In this document: piece after piece, positions 35,401 to 47,123 of the stretch
Layout: each line of letters opens with the position of its first letter
How positions within the stretch are numbered: the stretch's first letter is position 1
NCBI RefSeq assembly: GCF_037975245.1
Contig: NC_092572.1
Location: 1,403,501-1,467,500 of the forward strand
Direction of reading: 5' to 3'
From: Apostichopus japonicus
Lineage: Eukaryota; Echinodermata; Holothuroidea; Aspidochirotida; Stichopodidae
DNA: 64,000 nt
Notes under the pieces: model-generated
What the model was told of the DNA's origin: nothing
The model's input: only the letters and a program-made list of their open reading frames with translations
Databases searched by the model: none
Program-made: the position numbers and the translations under genes

Positions 35401-37959
35401 CCAAAATTTAAGGAAACGACATTGTAATCGTAAACAATTTTCTGCATATTGAAAGCTTAAATCAGAAACACGAGGTCCCTTAATTCTTCATACACCACAC
35501 AGTAGAATATCTGTCGTGCACATAAAAGTACATTTGTACTTAACTACCCAATAAAAACGTTGATGACGGTCACCAATGGCACCTTCTAAAATGTCACTTT
35601 TAATTCGACCAAGAATGATTAAACAACTTCGGATTTAGCCCCAAATCATTGTTCAATTTGCTTTATGCCATCTGTCAACAATGGAGGTAGTACCTTTTAA
35701 AATACGTAAAATTTGCAATTCGAAATATAAAGGTTTGTACTCACATTTCGTTTGTATTTTCAGCCCAAGGTAAACAATTTTAAGAATTTCATCCCCTCTC
35801 AAGTCCGACATTAGCACAAAAAGATATTTATTGAACATTAAACATCTCTTCTTTTCTACAAGCAATTTGATTGCTGCCTTATGAATATTTTTTAAAACGG
35901 ATTTTCAGAGGATATCCAATCTGCGGTGTACTGAACTCGGGTAATGGTTTGAGCTCCCACAGTGCATTTCACCGATTTTGCCAAGTGTTTAAAGATTGTA
36001 CAATAACGATAAAAAGAAGCACTCTGATTACTGACTGAATGTATTAAGTATCGATAGTAATTGACCAACTGCATACGTCCATAACGACATCAGCTATTCG
36101 TGTAAATATATGAAAAGGTAGCCTGTATATTAAAATGTATTATGCTACCATGCACGCACCCCTTGAAAACAACAAACATGTTTTAGTTTAGATGAAGGGT
36201 GATACTAATAAGTTGTACACAGTGGAATTATCCATTCCTTTACTGTCTTAGAAGTGCTGTTGATATTAGTGACAAATATAAATAACGGTGACAAATTACA
36301 CTGTCAGCTGAATTGTGGAATGATGTGTCGTTGCCGTCAGTTGACTTGTCTATGCTATATATTGATCCCCAAATCCATAACGGGAATAGTTTAAAAGCGC
36401 CATTGTAATATTTAACTGCTACGAAAGCAATGTCAATACAAATATTCCATGACGATGCGAGTTGCTTGGGTTAATTGAGAGTTTTCTGAACATTTCAATG
36501 TATTTAAACGACCAACAACACCAAATCATGAACCCATCTGCTCAGTCTATAGAATCCTTGAGGCTTTTGATTTAACAATCATAAAATAGTGACATGCTGC
36601 TTGCAGAACATTTATCGAGTTTTTGGTCACGAGAACCAAATCGAAACCTAAGTAGCATTAAGATGTATAGGTCTAGGGAGGAGTGTGAGAGGCTTGTTAG
36701 GCGAAGGTATACCTCGACCGCAATGGCCTCTTCTCAACTATACAGAGATAAAGATTCACGGGAATATTGAAACGATACAACAGACGTGTGAACAGCAGAA
36801 TAGGTAATTATTACGTCACATATAAAAAAGTAAGCAGTGATATGTACTTGCATAGAACGAACCAAATAAAACTCACAAAAAGATGTTACTGTACAGACAA
36901 AATATAATAAAATAAGAACGTGCAAAATGTAAACTTATTTTTTATATTCCCTATGATCTAACCATATAACTTGAAGTAGGAGGAATGAAGTCATACGACA
37001 GATACTGAAGCCACCCATCCATCTGTTGGCGCTTTGCTTGTACGGCAAGGAAGTAGCAGCGCGTAATACAAACACTACGTGGTCGACATAACTAAATTGA
37101 TAAAGTTGATATAAATTACTAAATAGTGAAATAGTGATATCGTGTGCCGCAGTTGGGTGCCGAATTCGTCACAATGTGGCAGTAGACTGCAGTTTCACAA
37201 TTCATTTTTGGGAAGCGATAGTATAAGCGGGTACATAGGAAATGCAATTATTTTACTAGTGTCGTCTGCTCAGCTGTTGCTTAGGCCCCTAGACCAGGTC
37301 CGGCTGTCCTTTTGAATGGGATATGACTAAAGCCTAATGGCCAGAATAACATGGAAACGCTGTTATGTCTTAGGCTTATCACTAACAATTCAATACTAGA
37401 AAAATATGCTTAATTTACATAGTCCTATTTACGTAGCCATGCCCTTGGTCTAACCTATGTTAGCCTCGTAATTAAACTTAAGCCTAGAATTTGTCAGTCT
37501 GTTAACATATCAAGAATTGTATAAAAATCCAAACAAAATTTCATCTGCAACATTTTCCCAACACTATAACTTTGGCGAAGGAGCATAAACAGTACAGGCC
37601 TAGCCAGTAATCTGGTTTTGTGATAGACTCAGGCCAGCCTAGCTAGGTATGTCCTGGACAATAACTTTAAAGTGTATTTGCCTAAATTGACTCAACTAAG
37701 ATGTTGAGGCATAATGGTATTCACTAACCATATTCGGATAAAGCTTTGTATGCAAAACGACACATTCAAGCCACTACTCGTGCTAACATATCATCATTTT
37801 ATGACTGTAACTATTATAAACATGCATCAAACACTCTCACTTTATAAGGTGGGATATGTTCTCCTGCATAAACTACTACCCACTTTGCAACAATAACGTG
37901 AAATTGAGAACTGCATGCACACACTAATATGGAAGTATTACACAAAGAAGGTGTGTGTG
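32430..37959. other. Long interval with no well-supported gene
   Basis: AT-rich sequence between gene A and gene B. Several 60-130-codon frames exist but none shows motifs or good splice context, apart from the weak death-fold-like frame near 35,700-35,900. A run of related words (GTGTCTACG, GTCTACGC) occurs at 33,740-33,785. Confidence 0.5.
35653..35892 (-). other. Possible orphan exon, weakly death-effector-domain-like
   Basis: This open frame contains LVEKKRCLMFNKYLFVLMSD, then LRGDEILKIVYLGLKI and, farther on, FELQILRILKG. The spacing of hydrophobic residues and L-x-x-x-E-x-x-K resembles the first helices of a death-fold (DED) domain. A fair donor (AAAT^GTGAGT) lies at 35744. No partner exon was found. 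Death-fold domains often accompany NACHT proteins in echinoderms, which is the only contextual support. Confidence 0.2.
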
Positions 37960-38110
37960 GGAAGTGGGGTGGGGGGGGGGTTGCTTTTTTACAGCATTTT
38001 CCAGGGACAGGTATGACACATTTGAGTGGAGCACTTAAATAATATAAGCTAGAAAAAAGTTTGCCGTGTGCCTCTCAGATACAAGAAATGACACTTTCCA
38101 GACATTAAAA
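37960..38110 (+). repeat. Fragment related to the hAT-internal repeat
   Basis: A G-run (37,969-37,980) is followed by GAGTGGAGCACTT, GTTTGCCGTGTGCCTCTCAG and GAAATGACACTTTCCAGAC. Words and order resemble the units inside the 20,860 element, but no termini are visible. Confidence 0.4.
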
Positions 38111-39377
38111 GTTGTACAAAACACTTCACCTACTCGAGTCATTAGAGGCGTGAAAAGAAAGTTTTCAAAGTTATGTCTTTGGTTAGGAGTATAGTGCTTA
38201 CCACCTTGGTCGTCATAACAGGTCTCTGTTGTAAAAAAAATATACCTACTCTTTCGAGAGAAAAAAAGGTAAAATTAAATTAAATTTCAAAATCAATTGC
38301 GCCATGATGTATGAAGATGTACAAATGATCTGGCTATTTCACAGCTTAAACACACGGTGAAACATTGTGTCAGTATTCTTCTTAGGTCAATTTAAATGGG
38401 TCTAACACACTTGACACACACTCAGTTATTCACTTCCCGACACAAAAGTCACATCTATCACTAGGGCGATTGCATCTACTGTTCACTATACATATATATT
38501 TAGGAATTGAAAAAAAAAAGAATTATCATATTGATATATCCTAATCGTCAACAGATGTAATAAGCAAAGTAAAATAGCATTATATTTACATTCGATACGA
38601 CTGAAAATGACTAATGATGTATAATGACTCAACATTTGATCATCATCTATAGACACTACAATTTCTGTAATCATATCAGTTTATTTATACTGATCATACA
38701 ACTTGGTAGATTATACATGTTAACGCTAACATAACTCTTTACCACATTAACCAGTGGCAAATTTATAACAAATACTAAGGGAAGTGATTATATGTCCATA
38801 AGTATGATATAACACTTACTTCACAAACTTAATATATAATTTCAAGATGCCACTTAATGAAGATATGCCATTTATGATCTGGCTTAGTATTACACTTTGA
38901 TATATGGGTTTAACCATCGAGTTCATAACCACTAAAATGAACATATTGAATATCTTAATATAATGATCCTCGTTCAACTCAAATCTGGTAAAGTTTTTAT
39001 ACTTAAGTAATCATTTCCTTGGGTGCAATTATCCGAAGTACATAGTGGATGCATTGAAAGATGTAACCCTATGGTTGTACATAAAACACATTTCCTACAT
39101 AACCGAACGTTGTGCCTACTTCAATTAAGTCTAAATTTGTGAAGGATTCATCATACCTTTGTGTATGCAACCATTTTGGTTTACATAACTTCAGTGCTAC
39201 AAGAGGTTATTGCTTGACAAATGTGTCACTGTTTGTAACTTGATCTAAGTTGTGTTTTATTTGAGTTTTCCTCTTTTTTTTCTTTTTCACGTTGTTTTTT
39301 GCCTCTTGACCCTTACAAAGAAATAGACTGTTTGTTGCTCTTCTTCATGTTTCATTATGTTGTTTCTCTTGTAAGTT

Positions 39378-39466
39378 CTATACTTCGCTTGTCACTGTTG
39401 TCATTTCCTTCCACTCTCCATCTTCGGATAATCGTTCGAAGGTATTACCGTCATTATTTCGTAGCA
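39378..39466 (-). CDS. Gene B exon 8: last coding exon
   Basis: 89 bp from acceptor TATCTGGCAG to a TAG at 39380-39378. It encodes TFERLSEDGEWKEMTTVTSE near its end; gene A has TFERLSEDGEWNKMTTATSE at the same spot. The gene C counterpart has LSWEEAVWTKCTTEEDI. An acidic cluster with a single Trp is shared by all three. Confidence 0.75.
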
Positions 39467-42400
39467 CTGCCAGATAACATAAATATTCATAATTAGGATA
39501 TCTGATTTTACATATGATTAAACACATTATTTCATACATAACATGTATTCCATCATTTAAAATACAACTGAAGATTTTAAATTCAAATTATTTCATTAAA
39601 ACACGCAATGATATAAATACTCACTTTGTTAATTTATTTCCAAAGATTCTGCAATCACTTTAATATTAAACAAATGCAAACAAGTTTACTGCAGTGTAAT
39701 CCATGATTTACTTGGTGCATAATGAAACCATTTTAATATTTTCACAACTGAGGATGACATTTTGATTAGTTGCGTCCACAAAATTTGACTTTTTTTAAGG
39801 TGCTAAAATGTCTACATTCGATCTTACCTTCGAAATTACCAATATCCTGCAGTTCGTTTTCAGAAAGTCTTTCTGGAACTGTGCTGTTATGAAACCTTTT
39901 TAGAAAAAAAAAGAAAGGTAACAAGTTTCATTAGTTTGCACATGCCAACTTTCTAACTCATGTATCGCGTTTGGTACACTTTGTACTCTATGAATATGAA
40001 GTTCGATGACGTCATACTAAGGATATACAAAGCCTACACCAGGAGAGTGACCTGGGAAATATGAAGCAGGAATTAGTGCATCAATCTCTCAGCAAGAGTA
40101 TTTATTATAGCTATTTGATCAGCTAGATATATGTCATTATTAAGGGCTTCATTCTCCTTAACATTATTAAATGTTGTACTACAAAATGTTAAATCGTTAA
40201 TGTCAATAACAGCAGACAATATTGTAATTTCACGAATTATATTTTAATCGTTGTCTCATAAAAAAATAAAAAAAACTGTATATTTGTTTCGTATGTTGTC
40301 GTTTATGATATTTGATATTGCATAGTCTCTAAGACAGGCAATACAAGTTCTGCCCATTTATACTTTCAGCTATAAAGTAATAAACAAAAAGTTAATGAAT
40401 TTCATTACTAACAAGCACAACAAGAAAAGGCATCAACATGTATTATTATTGTAGTTTTTATTGTTTTAGAGATAAAAATATAACACCATTCTAGAAATAC
40501 ATCAAGGGTACTAACGATACGCAACACTGTAGAGAAATAAAATGTACAAAGCACATATGGGAAAGCAATTTCGATAGAAACATATACTCACTTTATTGTC
40601 TTCGTCTTTTTATGAACCATGCTTATGACAGCTTTAAATTCATCTGTGGTCGCTAAATGGACCCGGTGAAAGACAAGCTGATCGTGTATTATTGGTAACT
40701 CTCTTAATTGAACAATTGGGGAGTCTCCATATATCTCCAAAGATGTAAATTCGGTCTGTTGGAATAAAATTATAATTGGTGAATTTTTATTTATTCGGCA
40801 TTACGTTATTATAAACATTATTTCCGCCGTTTAAGTTGATGGTAATGTGTTTTAAGGCACAATAAAAGGAGTTTGTGAAGCTCACATCAAATTCCCATGC
40901 AGCAGATCTGACGATGCAGGGATACTCAGCTTCTGCTGAGTTCGGAAACTTGTACTGGGTACCTATGATTGAAAGCTCTACAATGATAGTCAACCCACAA
41001 AACTGAAAGACATGTGATAAATATTTTTGCGTTTGGAGCTGGCCTGCGCACACCATTCAACCTAAGAGGGAATATGTTATGAAACTGCTATTGTATTGTA
41101 CGCTTTAACAAAAACTGTTTAAAACTTGTAAATCTGTGATACAGGGTGCCGAAGTTAACCGCAATAAACAGACGATGTATCGAAGGGTGTGTGTACACAA
41201 TACGCTTAATTGAATATGTCACAATCCACAAAAATTCTACCACGTGACAAACATTTGGTGATAAATTAATGTAGATTATAATATATTTGTTGTGTAAAAT
41301 TGGTTCTCTAAAGCTTCATCTTGTATACTTCGAAAATCTATAAAAAATATTTGTAGGTATACTGAAGTTTTTTAAAGTATAAACCTTTCTTAAGTTTTAA
41401 GAGACCAAATTTATTAACATTTCAGAACTCTTTCTTGTACAAATTAACCCAAAGTTGTGAGGGGTGGGGGACCCCATGCAACATACGTACGTCCCCATAG
41501 CGGCAGTTCGTAATTTCAAGTTGAACCATAGCTACCCATTGACCCCACCCCTACCACCCCCTCCCCCAGGAAAAAGCTTATACGAATTTGACAGCCAACG
41601 ATTCTTCTGTTGCATACAGTTCGAATAAGAAATTTAGTTACATCAATTCTGAAATTTTCAATTTTTTTTTTTTAAAAGCCTTCTTAACTTTTAACGGAGA
41701 ACTTAAATATGTATCACTCAGAATCAAATTGTAGCATACTTGTCGTTTTATTTGTTTCAACGTGCAATATGTGGCTACACTATCGAAATAATAATATTAA
41801 TTGATAAAACGTGCAAGAAAAACGGAAATACATATATGTTTGAATTTTCTAAATTGATAACCACTGACGATACACACAATCTGCCACGAAAGCAAGAGTG
41901 TACATTTTACATATATTTTGTTACTCTCTGAGCAATAGTCCCTATATAATAATTCAAAAGGGTAGAAGGGTTATGCTTTGGTTTAGAGAACAAGGAACGA
42001 TGTTGGTTATTTAAGTGTTCACCGTATAATACAATGTATTAATCAGCATATTTATCGTAAAAGTCCTTCACAGGACAATATTGCTAAATTATAATCGGCA
42101 TGAGTTAACTACAGAAACTGATCTATATAAAGATAATAATCCTTGCCTTTCTCTCTTTACAAGTCTTCAACAAGTGTAGAATTGCATTCTGGTAGTACTC
42201 ATCTGTCATGTGCATGAACAGTAACTTCTTCATGTGTAGCAACATAGCGTATTTGTTGTACTCCTCTTTATCATGTGTTCCGACTTCCAGCAAACATGCT
42301 AATAGATCACAGTTACCAGATTTTACAAGACTCTCCATGGTTTGCTCCTTCTCTTCCTCTGTAATAAACCTGAACAAATCATCCACCAGTGTTTTGTTAT

Positions 42401-43546
42401 CTCCATTGCAGTTATTTAAGTAAATCGAGGCAAACAACCTTGCAATTAATGGAGATCTAGAAAGATAATCATTACATCCATCAGTAATTATATCTTCAAT
42501 ATGGGTTTGCCAAGCACTCGATATATCTTCTAAAACGTTGGCATTCAAGGGTCTTTCCTCAGGGTTAACGTCCTTGCCTTTTTCTTCCCGTTGTTTTCTT
42601 CCTAAACGTACATTTATTTCTTTGTGTTTTTGCTTCTTTTTACTTTCTTTGAGTTGACTTAATCTTTCGAAGAAAACAGTTCTTTGTGATTCGGTAAACC
42701 CGATCACATCTACCCTTGTGTAAGGTGTGTTCAAAACTTTCACGTCACGGTCAAGTTTACGGGAAGTGACCCAAATTTTCATTTTGCTAAAGTCAGTAAC
42801 ATCACCCTCTAATACCTTCTTGATACTTAATATTTTCCCCTTGTCATCATTCGTTACATTATTATGAAGCCTTGACCAATTGCTTATTCCATCTAACATC
42901 ACAATGCTCTTTTTCCTTTGTAGATCTAAAATGATTCTGTTAGCTTCTGCCGCAGACTTTTTGCGTCTCAAAAATGTCATGAGTTCCTCCAATATGCAAG
43001 CATCTTTTGGAACATTCTCAAGTTGAATGTAGATCAGAATAAAATCTTGAAGGATTTCTCCATTCCTCCACTTTCTTGATATGTCCCGAAATAAATGTGA
43101 TTTGCCAATACCAGGCTCGCCGACAAATAATACTCGGTTATCCCGCTCGCCCTTTAAAAATGCAGCAACCAGTTCATCAGCATTATTTACATGTGATATA
43201 CCGTTGTCTGTATACGTTATTGTGTACTGACAGTCACTACAATAACTGTTTATTGAAGAGATATCTTTCAATTCTTCTAACAACGTCTTCTGTTTTACTT
43301 CTCCCAACAACGTTCCTATCGAAAAAAGAATATCAGTAAAACGATTATTTCATCTCTGTGTTATATATTTCTTTCAATAACACCGTCTCGGTTACGCAAC
43401 ACTATTATTTTTTCATAGAGGCTATTTATTCTCCAATACTTGAGACGGAAAAGGATGTCATTAAATTGTTTAAAAGAAACTTATTCCGTTAGCCAGGTAT
43501 TTTCTTCACCTACAAACTCGAGAAAAGAAATCAAATACAGATGCTG

Positions 43547-43581
<35 letters not shown>

Positions 43582-46500
43582 TACAATGTAAATGTATATG
43601 TATATTGAAACAACTTAATATTGAAACTAATTTACATATACCTTTCCGTCCACCGTGACGTCGATGTAGCTTGTAGCAAATTACGGCGAGGCCAAGAGTT
43701 ACTATTCCTGAGGTAGTCAAAGCACACGTTAAAATTACTTTCATTGAAGAGTTGGTTGGCTTTGTGTTGTCTCCATTACAACTTTCTGGTAAAGAAATAT
43801 TTAAAATATTGATTAAATACCTATTTTGGTTGATTACATTGGACGGATCCCTTGAAATAAATGACTACTATTGATACACATTCATTTCAAACAACACAGA
43901 TTAAGCTGGCATTCCTTTTGCATAGCGTTTATAGCCGATGATGTCATTTTTGGCGACTGCAATTTGTTTCTTTTGTTTCAAGATTACTTTCTTCTAAGAA
44001 ATGTTTCATCTTCGAAAAGGAAACAAGTTGTATATATTTTTTCGAACTAAACAGTTTGATCATAAAATCTCAATGATTTTATTTATGAAAAATCTAATGA
44101 TATAAATGTTAACATTCAACAGTTCAGTTATATGCATATTGTTATGATGTAGCATGTTACTTTAAAGGTTAACTACGCTAATTGATGTTATGCAATTCTT
44201 AAATGGTGTATTATTAGGCTAATTTGTAAACGTAAAGCACAATCAGTGCAGTTCTAAGCTACGGTCGAGTAACCTCACCGAATGCCATATATATTAGTTT
44301 TCAAGGAGTGGCTCGGCCTCTTCTCCCAGTGGCACCAACCTGTACGTCACGCCACGTAAAACAACGATGTCTGCATAGCCCTTACAAAACCTACCTTTTC
44401 CGTTCCGGCCTTTCTTCACCATGCCAACCACGCTGTGTGTGACTTACTCTTAACTCTCTTTTGGATACCATTCTTCTGAACTTATTATTTACCTCACCTG
44501 GTCCTGTTCTCTATACCGGAGCTGTTATTTATACGAAAAGCGCCTTCCGGAAACTTCCAGACACACCCGCACTACGGTTACAGACTACCCTGGGATTTGA
44601 CACCCCGACGGAGAGCCCAGCGGTAGCGAGGTACCTTGCGTGCGCGCTAAGTTAACTTTAAGTATTAAGGTATGTAATGTATTTATGCTAAGTTATATAT
44701 TTTTGTTACCAAGAGACACGCATTAGATTCTTTTAAAACAAAACCTATCTAACCTACTTTATTGTGTTCGTTTCCCAAACCATGATATCTGGACTTCGTA
44801 ACAATATTCATAAAAAGATATTGAGAACCGAAAAAAATGAGTTCATACCTGACTGTAGTTTAACTGTTGTATTTCCAATCTCCAATATTTCGTGATCATA
44901 AAGAACAGTGCAGTTAAACGTAATATATTCCGCACATGTTAATTCAAACCGAATAGTAGTGGATATATTCCAGGTATCAGTTGTATTGTTATTGATCTCT
45001 GATGATTCCGTCTCGGTGTAAGTAACGTTATCTCTTTCGACGCTCCAATACAAACTAACTATCGGACGAACCTTTTCTATGAAGCAGGTTAAAGTGGTAG
45101 GGTCCTTGGGCTTAATTGTTACAATACATTCATCGCAGCTACGACAAGACTGAACAATAGGGCATGGAGGCGACGGAGTAACTTTAAGAAAACAAATACG
45201 AAACATATAATTATTGATCTTAGTTGGTTTTGGAGCTAGATGTAGTTAAATTAAATACTTAATACCAATAATACCAATAATCACAAAGCATGTGGGGGAA
45301 CAGCGTGTCCAAATTTAACGGAAGATATTGTTAAAGGCCACTTTATGTAATCATACTTCCATCTCAACATCTTAAAGTTCATTAATATTGTTAATGAAGT
45401 TAATTAAAGACTAACTACGTCAACATTATAGAAGCACGTAAACTTTTTATTCTGAAAGTATAAAAAGGATTAACTAATCAAACACTATTTTAACGATGAG
45501 CTTAACAATTGAAATATATTTTCACATGACTAATGTCAAATTGAGAAAAAATAATCAATTCAGTTTATTTCTATTATGCAGATCCAAATAACAAGTCTGT
45601 TAACATTCTCACCTGTTATTAAAACTGAAATAGACCGTCTCCATATCGTGTCATTCTCAAAAATTACAGCAAACGTATATATGCCCTCGTGTTCCAGCTT
45701 AGCATTGATAATTTTCATGTTCCCTTCAGAGGAGATGTCATAATGGTCATCGTCATATTTCTCCCCACCTTTTACACCATTCTCTAATCTAAGAATTGGT
45801 TGAGTGTGTGATACTGAGCCCTTGTACCAATAGTATTTTTGCACGTTACCGTCAAGCATGCAGTATATGGTTCCTGTATCCATTCTTTCGACTTTCTGAT
45901 TCGAAGGACAATTTTGGCCAAAACCTGTATGTAAAGTAATTTGATAATTTAAAAATATTCCATTGGGTTAAAAAAATATCGCAATTAAGTATCTTTTCTT
46001 TGCCGTTTGTGCAAAAGAAAGCTAGAAAACTTTTAGTCGCAAGACTTATGAATGCATGTGCTGCAATTCAGAATACCACTAATTTCGAGCAGGGTAACAG
46101 TGATATAAGGGTCATATGTCTGCTATTAGGGTTTACATTAAATAAATATTGACATAAGATATCACTATTTACAACACTTAATATGTTTGATACATGTTTT
46201 ATCTGTTTAAAAGTGCACATGCACGTATTTGTAATTAGTAAAAATATTGTGTGGGCCGCTTTCTTTCGTATTGCCAAAGAGAAGTGATGAATGCATATTT
46301 GCCAAAAAACAAGGGATAAATTACTGTTACCGATGTTTCTCATATCGAGCAAATATGAAATTGTCACAAATGAAGCAACACGTGGGACGTCTGTTATATG
46401 TATAGCATATGAATACAGAGTGCAGAGGTTCACTGCGCCACACTGTGACTTGTACGTGTGTTCCATGTGTGGGTGTACTTATAGTGTGTATTCGTAAAGA

Positions 46501-47100
46501 ATGTTAACGTAACATACACACACCATACACAAACCTAACATACACACACCATAAATAGTATATATTTACATAACTTTGCGTTAAGAACTAACAATTTACT
46601 TATTTCGTGTGCAAATATGCCTCACAATGCACCAATTGACGTCTACTTCCCCCTTCTAGTGACAGTGATGCCTCAGTTAGTCGACGGTTATGGTACTACT
46701 TTCAGCAGATGAATTGTTTAAACAGTCACTTGTATATTTGGCCTTAGTATTACACTTGACGTGATATAGCTATATAGGTCTATGTGAAAGTCATGTCAAA
46801 CCATTGCAACGTCTCTCAGTATGTTAACATTCTATAACAGCACATGAATTTAACAACAAAGGGTTAGACTATAGTTTAATCTTTTATCGTTACACAATGA
46901 ATAATAAGTCATCAAATGTGATTGTGGTATCAGTAAACATCATGAAAATGAACAATTTACCTAGACCATCCTACGAAACGAAGAGTATTGTAAAGAGGCT
47001 AGTTCAACTTTATCAAATCAGTGAACTTATCATTTACATTTGTTACATCTTCATTACCTTGCTCCAGAAGGATGAATATCACGACAATTGACCAAGCCAT
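39378..47100 (-). CDS. Gene B: Ig-Ig-TM-NACHT membrane receptor, 8 coding exons, 773 aa
   Basis: Exons (minus strand): 47100-47058, 45924-45613, 45181-44849, 43785-43642, 43315-42147, 40755-40592, 39895-39828, 39466-39378. Lengths sum to 2,322 nt with all phases matching. Predicted protein: signal peptide (1-14), V-like Ig (~16-118), second Ig (~119-229), stalk and membrane helix (~230-277), NACHT (Walker A GEPGIGKS ~343-350; Walker B Asp ~419; VTSR ~460-463), and a tail without leucine-rich repeats. The expected topology is extracellular Ig domains, one membrane pass and a cytosolic ATP-driven oligomerisation domain, i.e. a surface immune-type receptor. The second NACHT-side junction uses a GC donor. 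A solo LTR sits in intron 3. A good acceptor (CTGTTTCAG, exon start 47123) just upstream of the ATG implies a 5' UTR intron. Function is inferred from domains only. Confidence 0.8.
39828..39895 (-). CDS. Gene B exon 7: short tail exon
   Basis: 68 bp encoding FHNSTVPERLSENELQDIGN plus three more residues. Gene A has the same length (25383-25316) with FHNSKVPEKFSEDELQNIGN; gene C has FHDTEVPETFP in a 77-bp exon. The invariant FH-x-x-x-VPE start in three paralogues supports real coding. Confidence 0.75.
40592..40755 (-). CDS. Gene B exon 6: conserved tail segment
   Basis: 164 bp, phase 0 in, 2 out; acceptor TTCCAACAG, donor AATAAA^GTGAGT. It encodes SLEIYGDSPIVQLRELPIIH then LVFHRVHLATTDEFKAVI. 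A and C carry the same exon (S-L-x-I-x-G...P-I-x-L...LP-I...L-V-F/I-H...F-x-AV). The regular Leu/Ile spacing hints at a single LRR-like or beta-helical unit, but I do not recognise a family. Confidence 0.75.
42147..43315 (-). CDS. Gene B exon 5: NACHT ATPase domain
   Basis: 1,169 bp encoding about 390 residues. Walker A is RVLFVGEPGIGKSHLFRDI, the acceptor/ATP-sensing region includes ILIYIQLENVPKDA, Walker B is KKSIVMLDGISNW, and the sensor is KIWVTSRKLD, all in NACHT order. A Lys/Glu-rich linker (KKKQKHKEINVRLGRKQREE) and a helical C-terminal part (CDLLACLLEVGTHD...HMKKLLFMH) follow. The donor is AAAG^GCAAGG, a GC donor, where A has GT. Reading through it would add only a few residues before a stop at 42123-42125. 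Confidence 0.88.
43549..43579. repeat. (AT)n microsatellite
   Basis: A short perfect AT run in the intron between the TM and NACHT exons of gene B. Gene A lacks it at the matching place. Confidence 0.9.
43642..43785 (-). CDS. Gene B exon 4: stalk and transmembrane helix
   Basis: 144 bp. It encodes the stalk SCNGDNTKPTNSS, a hydrophobic segment running from MKVILTCAL to GLAVICY, and the basic KLHRRHGGRK. Positive charges after the helix fit a type I orientation. It joins in phase to the NACHT exon (…GGRK-G-TLLGEVKQ). Its counterpart in gene A is highly similar; that of gene C is unrelated in sequence but in the same phase. Confidence 0.8.
44140..44803. mobile_element. Probable solo LTR (664 bp) in gene B intron 3
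   Basis: It begins TGTTATGATGTAG and ends TTCGTAACA, giving TGTTA/TAACA inverted ends. The same 4-bp sequence, ATAT, flanks both sides (44136-44139 and 44804-44807), as expected for a Ty3/gypsy target-site duplication. The terminal words resemble the LTR at 3952, but internal sequence looks unrelated, so it is another family. It lies 45 bp from the Ig exon donor. The 64-codon open frame inside it is incidental. Confidence 0.6.
44849..45181 (-). CDS. Gene B exon 3: second Ig-like domain
   Basis: 333 bp, phases 1-1. It opens with a Cys-rich segment (CPIVQSCRSCDEC), then TLTCFIE...SLYWSVE...TIRFELTC...FNCTVLYD, giving the Cys-Trp-Cys pattern of an Ig domain. There are several N-x-T glycosylation sites (DNVT, NNTT, WNIST, FNCT, GNTT). 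The acceptor is TCTTAAAG and the donor GTCAG^GTATGA. Gene A has a frameshifted counterpart. Confidence 0.75.
45613..45924 (-). CDS. Gene B exon 2: V-like Ig domain
   Basis: 312 bp, phases 1-1. The first Cys is in GTIYCML, followed by KYYWYKG, the usual Cys...Trp core of an Ig fold. The ILRLENG and NAKLEHEGIYTFAVIF segments match strands D-F. The canonical second Cys (D-x-G-x-Y-x-C) is replaced by E-x-G-x-Y-x-F, so the intradomain disulfide is missing; an N-terminal QNCPSNQ Cys may pair instead. Confidence 0.75.
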
Positions 47101-47123
47101 GATAAAGACGATATGACCGATGT
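47058..47123 (-). CDS. Gene B exon 1: signal peptide
   Basis: The exon begins after TTTCAG at 47123. Its ATG is at 47100-47098, and it encodes MAWSIVVIFILLEQ before donor CAAG^GTAATG at 47057. The hydrophobic core is short but typical of a signal peptide. The 1-nt overhang joins in phase to the V-like Ig exon, giving ...LLEQG-FGQNC. Gene C has an exon of near-equal size (70 versus 66 bp) with the same acceptor type, internal ATG and CAAG donor. Confidence 0.75.

Noticed and set aside
36734-36925. Minus-strand hydrophobic frame resembling a signal peptide
   Set aside because: There is no ATG at its start and no in-phase Ig exon follows; not accepted as exon 1 of gene A.
44461-44655. 64-codon open frame
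   Set aside because: It lies inside the probable solo LTR and has no domain signature.
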